From Symbiodinium natans (Eukaryota; Sar; Dinophyceae; Suessiales; Symbiodiniaceae), in the NCBI GenBank assembly GCA_905221605.1, contig CAJNDS010002490.1, forward strand, positions 1,219,603 to 1,283,602: a stretch of 64,000 bases of DNA, given 5' to 3'. Below, piece after piece: positions 58,605 to 64,000 of the stretch (position 1 is the first letter of the stretch; every line of letters starts with the position of its first letter). The notes beneath the pieces are model-generated. The model was given only the letters and a program-made list of their open reading frames with translations, did no database searches and was not told the origin of the DNA. A program made the position numbers and the translations under genes.

Positions 58605-58644
58605 GAGACGATGTACGGGCACTCCGGCCCGATCACCATGCTCT
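58605..58644 (+). CDS. WD40 exon E12 (ETMYGHSGPITML)
   Basis: Reads ETMYGHSGPITML and joins in phase to E11 (CEAGTGR-ETMYGHSGPI). A GC donor (GCTGAG) may end it; read straight on it meets a TGA one codon later, so it could instead be the last exon. Confidence 0.6.
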
Positions 58645-59338
58645 GCTGAGGGGGGGGGGGGGGGGCGGGCTTAGAGCTTCGAGGGTTTTCGGGTGTTGGG
58701 TTTTTAGGATGGGTTTAGGGTTTAGGGTTTAGGGTTTAGGGTTTAGGGTTTAGGGTTTAGGGTTTAGGGTTTAGGGTTTAGGGTTTAGGGTTTAGGGTTT
58801 AGGGTTTAGGGTTTAGGGCACTACTTCTTGGCTGAGAGCCGCGGAGTTGTTAACGAATGGTTAGCACAGCATGATGCTGAAGGCGTCTGCAGCCAAAACC
58901 TAGGGCCCTGAAACATAAGGACGAGAATGGAGACCCACCATTTCACCAACTCCAATGTAAATGCTGGCCTCCCTGAACCCTAAACCCTAAACCCAAAGCC
59001 CTTCATGTCCTCAGTCGTGGTCAGACAGGTCTCGACATCATGCGTCTGCTACGGAAAATTTCAGTCTCACAGGATACCATGCCAGCCGGCATGAACTGAT
59101 GCCAGCGGTGGTGATGCATGTCGTGCGCATGAACAGCAAAAACAAAGTCGGCGCCACTCTTCTTTCCAAGGGACCTCTGCCCGCCTTCGCGCCTCTTCAG
59201 TTCGGAAGGAAGATCGCGCAAAAGACTCATTAGAGTTGCAGACTCTTCCTCTAGGTTACATTGGGGTCGCCGGGGGGGGCGTCGGAGTCGAGGATAGGAT
59301 GAACCTGGAACCTACTAAACCCTGAGAAAGCGTTTCAG
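58645..59338. other. Poly-G, TTTAGGG array and unique sequence
   Basis: A G13-16 run at 58651-58668, then about fifteen TTTAGGG copies at 58712-58817, then unique sequence with one CCCTAAA pair at 58979-58992. I see no gene I can support. Confidence 0.6.
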
Positions 59339-59416
59339 GCAGACGGGGCCCAAAGCAACAGGGAGGCTGACGTAAATCACTTGGATGATTCTTGCGATTT
59401 ATTCCTTTCGGAGAAG
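59339..59416 (+). CDS. Possible exon upstream of the fucosidase
   Basis: 78 nt, 26 codons open in one frame (ADGAQSNREADVNHL...), between TTTCAG and GTGAGT. The presumed intron after it carries a CCCTAAA array (59424-59472). It may be a 5' exon of the fucosidase transcript or the end of the WD40 gene. No homology recognised. Confidence 0.3.
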
Positions 59417-59422
59417 GTGAGT

Positions 59423-59475
59423 ACCCTAAACCCTAAACCCTAAACCCTAAACCCTGAACCCTGAACCCTGAACCC
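59423..59475 (+). repeat. CCCTAAA/CCCTGAA array before the fucosidase
   Basis: About seven copies, the last three as CCCTGAA, ending some 50 nt before the fucosidase start codon. Confidence 0.9.
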
Positions 59476-59525
59476 GTGGCTCTTGAGAGGCACTCCGGTG
59501 GTTCCCTTCCTATCTTGTGCCATCG

Positions 59526-61012
59526 ATGGCTTTCCGGAGATGGGTCCATTGGGCCGTGGTACTCGCATTGCAGGCTGCAGCTGGCATGCCCGTCCCATCG
59601 CCTGCGCAGCTGCGCTATCAATCCACGGATTTTGTGGCGTTGATCCATTTCAACATGGCCACCTTTGCTCACAATGGTGATCCTGGCTGCGACAAGGACA
59701 ACTGGGATGTACTTGCGCCGTATGCTACTGGCAAGACCAGTGACCCAGGCACTTTCAATCCGAAGAAATTGAACACCTCGCAGTGGATGGAGAGCATTGT
59801 GGCATTGGGGGCAAATATCGCGGTGCTCACGGCCAAGCATGGCTGCGGTTTTGCGCTGTGGCCCACAAAAGCCAATCTTCCGGATGGCAGCCCTTATGGC
59901 TACAACGTCGGCATGCCCGGCGCGTCCGTCCAGTACGATGTTCTGCAGAGGTTTGTCGACGCGGCGAAGAGTGCCGGAGTTGGCTATGGGTTTTACTATT
60001 CGATTATGAAGAACTTCTATCTTTGCCACAGCTTTACAGGCAGTAACTCCTGCACGGAGGAAGTGCTTCCTCGACAAAGAAATATGTCGGACCAGGAGTA
60101 TGTTCAGGTTGCCAAGCAGCAGGTGACAGAGCTCTGGACACACTACGGGAACCTCACCGAAATTTGGGTTGACAGCGGGCTGCATGGCTTAGGAGGCCTT
60201 ATGGATGAACTTCAGCCGCAGGCTGCCAATACCCCCAAGAATCCCCTTCAGTGGTGCGGCACTGAATCCGGACATCCCTCTCGAGACGTCGGCTCATCGG
60301 ATGTGTGGAGTACAGGCAGTGGGTTTTTTGGCCAAGCAGATAGCGACGAATGGGTGCCCAAGTTTTGCGATCCCCAACTCTTCCAGGCGCACGTGTGGTT
60401 TTGGGAGCCGAACTTGACGGTCCGAAGCCTCTCAGAGATGATCCCCATCTATCATGACATTGTGGGAAGGGGGATGGTCATGGAATTGGCCTTCTCAATC
60501 GACCGTGAGGGTTTGGTGGAGAAGAGCCATGCGTCCGTCTACAAGCAATTGGGAGATTGGGTACGGAGCTGCTACTTAGTAGCTGAATGAGTACACTTTA
60601 CACTTGTTGGGGATACTAAACTCCCGTATGAACTGAAAGTGTACACTTTTGGGGGGCTTATGAACTCAGAAATTAAGGCTATGGCTCGCCACTGTCAACC
60701 ACCTCTGGTTCAGGGATGACCTTTACCTTAACTCTGGAGCCAGGTTCCCGTTTCGATCGGGTTCAATTGCAGGAGGACATCGTGCTGGGACAGAGGGTGA
60801 GAAACTACACCCTAGAGCAGAGCCAAGGAACTGGCTGGCGCACATTGGTCAATAGCAGTGCGATTGGCAGGAAGCGGATCCACCTTCTCTCAATTTATCA
60901 GGTGCGCGAGCGCACGCAACTTCGATTACGCATTGAGAATGCAACCAGCCTACCACAGATCCGTCAATTTGCTGCCTTCGCACCGTGCCAGGAAGAGCAG
61001 CTCTTAGTGTAG
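59526..61012 (+). CDS. Alpha-L-fucosidase, GH29, secreted; join 59526-60570 and 60678-61012
   Basis: Exo-hydrolase that removes terminal alpha-L-fucose from glycans, retaining mechanism. About 459 residues over two exons, normal for GH29. The first 20 residues (RRWVHWAVVLALQAAAG) are a signal peptide, so it acts outside the cell or in the secretory or lysosomal path. Family marks: FNPKKLNTSQWM, LTAKHGCGFALWPT, YGFYYSIMKNF and EIWVDSG with the nucleophile Asp 216. Glu 247 in WCGTESG is the likely acid/base by position. The C-terminal beta-sandwich (RFDRVQLQEDIVLGQRVR) is in exon 2. Joining at a GC donor restores RSCYGSPLS, the expected end of the catalytic barrel. I chose the ATG at 59526 because the signal peptide follows at once; a 5' exon is possible. 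Many N-x-S/T sites fit secretion. Confidence 0.88.
60571..60677 (+). other. Fucosidase intron, GC-AG, 107 nt
   Basis: Begins GCTACT, ends TTAAG. GCTA stands at the intron start and again at the exon 2 start. Inside, GTACACTTT (60591-60599) and AAAGTGTAC form an inverted repeat. In-frame stops occur within it, and the conserved RSCYG is restored only when it is removed. It has no telomere-like repeat. Confidence 0.75.
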
Positions 61013-64000
61013 CACGAGCGTGCCGCGGCTGAACCTCGAAAGAAACGATTTTGCAGATATTACAGAATTGATAATTCTATATATTTCTACGATACGAAAT
61101 ACGAAGACAATCAAATATCATTGACCATGGATGGAATGATCTAGATGATAAGACAAATACTTAACAAAATCGGGATCCATAGAAAGGAAACGGATTTCAA
61201 GAAATGATATATCTAAATTATCGATATGAAAGATTGCTTTCATATATACACGATTCATCGATCTTGAATTTAATATTGATTTTTCATTATTTGGAAATAT
61301 TAGATTTCGATTTTTGAAAAAATCTGGATGATGATTATTGCATTTATGGATATAAATTCGTGTTTTTTGAGAGTATCGAAACTAAATTATAAAGGAATGG
61401 AATTAATGATTCTAATTTTGGAGAGAAGGTATCGAACCAAGAATTCGGGATTATGATTAATTAATCGTCGGTCTAGGATAGGAATTTCATTAGATTATTT
61501 ATGGGAAGGATTTGGAGGAGGAAACTATTTGATTTCTCTTCATTTCTCAATATAGTTGAAATTTCGATGGAATTGAATTATATCTGATTGATTATTAGAT
61601 TAATCTTCCGATTTTCATTGGAAATATCATTTGGATTTATTATCTATCGGAATGGGAGAATAGAATATATATGGTCATTATGGGTCTCGAATAATGGGAA
61701 GGAATGGGAATTATTGATCGTATAATTATAATGAGATAATTTTGGGAAATTCATATATGTATATATTTCGATGAATATAAATTCTTATTCGAAAATCGTC
61801 TAGGTTGAAGATATAAGCATCTACGATTCAGGATCGAATCAAATATGATTTTCTTTCCTTAATATTGCTATAGATTTCTTCATCTATTCGTTTCTTGGAT
61901 AGATAGAAAAGAGTCCGATAAGGGGGGGGGGAAATTTGTTATCTATGGATGGATTATATCAATCGATCATAATATGCGAGAGGATTAGGGCCCCCATAAT
62001 AGAATTATTGGAGGTTATTATGTATTGATAATGTTCTTCTAAGACTATATGAATATGGATTAGAGATATCTCTTTGGAGGAGAAAAAAAATCGATTTTGT
62101 GGTTATTAATACGAATCCATGCGCGGATGGAACGAATCATTGCCTCGGTCCCCGAGAGGATTCCCATTATGACTTATTTGGAAATATGACGATTCTTACA
62201 AATTTTTCTTTATCGAGAAGGAAAATCGTCTTGAATATCAATTTACGCCAAATTATCCTCAAAATGATAGGGCGAATATCTTGGTCGAATGGGACGGGTC
62301 GCCCATGATATCTCTTTTATCTATATCCATCAGGAATCCCCAAAATCCAAGTACGCAATATCATAGATATATATCTTTCCCGAAATGAACGAAATCCCGG
62401 ATTAACTCTACGAAAGAAATTCCAATCGTCCTTCTTATGATGAAGAATTTCGTCAATGAAATTCAATATATCTTTCGCGCTCTCCAAGACGCTCCATCGT
62501 ACTTAAAAAAACAGAATCTCCATCCCCAATCTCGTCATATAGAAATCATAAGAAATCGACACATAATCCATTATTTGGAATCAATGAAGGGCCTCGAGGA
62601 AGAATGGACGATGATGGGAAAAGATTCTTCCTTAAGGATTCGGGAATACTTCTTAGCTTGAAAGATACCTTTCCATGATGAGACGTGTTCGCCCAATTTC
62701 CATCAAAGAATCAAATTCGTGAATAATTGAGAAATTAACGCCCCTACATCTACCCCCCTATTATTCCTCGACATTTAAGAAAGAATCCATTCATCTTTTC
62801 TTATTTTACAAAATACATCAGATTAAATCCATATATCCTTGGCAGACTTCTCAAAATATCGGTATAGGAGATTTCTATTCCCAAAAATTGCAATTGAAGA
62901 AATAGAATATGAAATCTATCCAGGGTCCAATCCAAAGCAAAATAAATCATAACGAAATTTTCGTATTCTCCAAGATATCCCATCGTGCTTAAAAAGTCGC
63001 CACCTCCCCCAATTAATAGGGCATCCCAGAGAGACGAAAAAAAGGAGAGAAGATAAAGATCCCCAATCGCAAAAATAAAATCATCGATACAAGAGATTTC
63101 TATTCCAAAGGACGAAATGAAATTCTAAATCATATAAATCCCAAGTTGTCATATCTATCATCAATCATCGTAGCTCACCTGCGTTGGGGGGATGTCCTAA
63201 CCAGAATAGATATCGTATCTACATGGGAATTAATCGGATACGAATCCGAGAGACAAAGATTCGATTCGGCCTTGGCATCCCACACGCCTCCATGATAAAT
63301 AATGATGGAAATAATATTGGAGAGCGATAGAAATCCTCTTCTATAACAAATATCGGATTCGACCTGTGGGACGTCCTTTCGGATCATCAATCATCTTATA
63401 CAAAAGTTCCACCAATCGAGCACCTTCCTAATTCAAGCCCCCCACATATTCAAAAATGATAGGCTCGAATCCGATCCCCTGTTCGTGGCACTTAATTTGA
63501 ATTCCCTAATCACGTCGTTTTAGGACAATATATTCCTCAATGACCGAATATCCCTTATTGGCCCGAAAAAGCGAGACTACCATAAAATCAATCGTTATTC
63601 GTGGGATCAGAAGGTCGGCTGGCCTCCTAGCCGGTTCGTCGGACAACAACCCCAATGGGTCAAATTTCAATTCCAAATCTTTTTTTTTTTGATAAAAGAC
63701 GATAAAATTAATCATAGATGTAAGTAATTGTCCAGTCCCATTTTCCCAATCATGATAAATATCAAATTATGATGTTCATATTGATTCGAAATTTGAAGAT
63801 ATTATGGGTATGCTTCGTCAATATCAAATAATGGCAATCCATGTCTCATGGATATCGAATCTGTGAATATAATATTAGAAAGATAATTTTATAAAATATT
63901 TAATTCAATATCGAATTTAGAAAAATCTATCAAAGAATAGAAATATAAAACCCCATCATTATGAAGATTATCAATACGAATATTTCATTCTTAATATTCA
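61013..64000. other. AT-rich stretch without recognisable genes
   Basis: Composition changes sharply within about 50 nt of the fucosidase stop, from roughly half G+C to strongly AT-rich with words such as GATAT, TCGAT and GAAT, and no telomere-like heptamers. ORFs are short and match nothing I know. A diverged direct repeat (CTCCAAGA..C.CCATCGT.CTTAAAAA) occurs at about 62480 and 62969. A G10 run lies at 61922-61931. It could be organelle-derived DNA, a different isochore-like spacer, or a joined foreign contig. Confidence 0.6.

Larger units (their letters stand above)
38822..58644 (+). other. WD40-repeat gene split into mini-exons by telomere-repeat introns
   Basis: At least twelve short coding blocks on the plus strand translate to consecutive pieces of WD40 blades (GH...; AVDW-like; SGSxD; LWD) in the right order over 20 kb. 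Several neighbours join in phase to give unbroken WD40 text, for example SGS + DYTLKLWDL, and CEAGTGR + ETMYGHSGPITML. WD40 proteins are beta-propeller scaffolds with no catalysis; partners here are unknown. I did not find a start codon, a sure stop, or every blade, so the model is incomplete; exon E6 does not join cleanly to E7. Blocks between 38.8 and 46.6 kb could belong to a second, related gene. Decay to a pseudogene is possible but no block shows an internal stop in the WD40 frame. Confidence 0.65.

Noticed and set aside
59021-59230. Minus-strand frame of 69 codons
   Set aside because: It is short, opposite to all other genes here, and not recognisable.
38766-59475. A true chromosome end (telomere)
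   Set aside because: Arrays are short, occur in both orientations and are separated by coding blocks, so they are interstitial.
62099-62661. Two AT-rich frames as organelle genes
   Set aside because: No plastid or mitochondrial protein motif can be recognised in them.
1-64000. Dinoflagellate spliced-leader relic near gene starts
   Set aside because: I looked for CCATTTTGGCTCAAG upstream of the fucosidase and the WD40 blocks and did not see it.

Overview
The window looks like nuclear DNA of a dinoflagellate or a close alveolate relative. The evidence is indirect: dispersed TTTAGGG/CCCTAAA telomere-like heptamers, all readable genes on one strand, introns that seem to use GC and GA donors as well as GT, and a Ty1/copia-class element with the CCCH-finger gag and multi-domain pol that I know from dinoflagellate genomes. 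No bacterial features, rRNA or tRNA genes were seen.

Region 1 (180-38768) is one giant LTR retrotransposon with 688-nt LTRs, a perfect 5-bp target duplication (CCTTA), a primer site matching the anticodon arm of tRNA-Lys(CUU), gag-like ORFs, a very large pol ORF and about 20 kb of further ORFs of unknown function. A 100-N assembly gap (20093-20192) separates two nearly identical copies of a 6.57-kb internal segment, so the apparent length of 38.6 kb is probably inflated and the real length may be near 31.9 kb. The whole element, LTRs included, is packed with the tetramer ATAG on the plus strand. Its LTRs are nearly identical, so it inserted recently.

Region 2 (about 38.8-58.65 kb) is telomere-like repeat country. 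Scattered through it are very short coding blocks (26-93 nt) that read, in order and on the plus strand, as successive parts of WD40 blades. I interpret them as mini-exons of one WD40 gene. Most of the introns begin with a TTTAGGG-type array and end with a CCCTAAA-type array, so each intron carries complementary ends. This is the most unusual thing in the window. The retrotransposon lies about 50 bp upstream of the first recognised exon. A block at 41.4-46.3 kb inside this region is a G-rich/C-rich satellite that flips strand four times.

Region 3 (59.3-61.0 kb) holds a secreted GH29 alpha-L-fucosidase with one 107-nt GC-AG intron. Directly after its stop codon the base composition drops to a strongly AT-rich stretch (61.0-64.0 kb) in which I recognise no gene.
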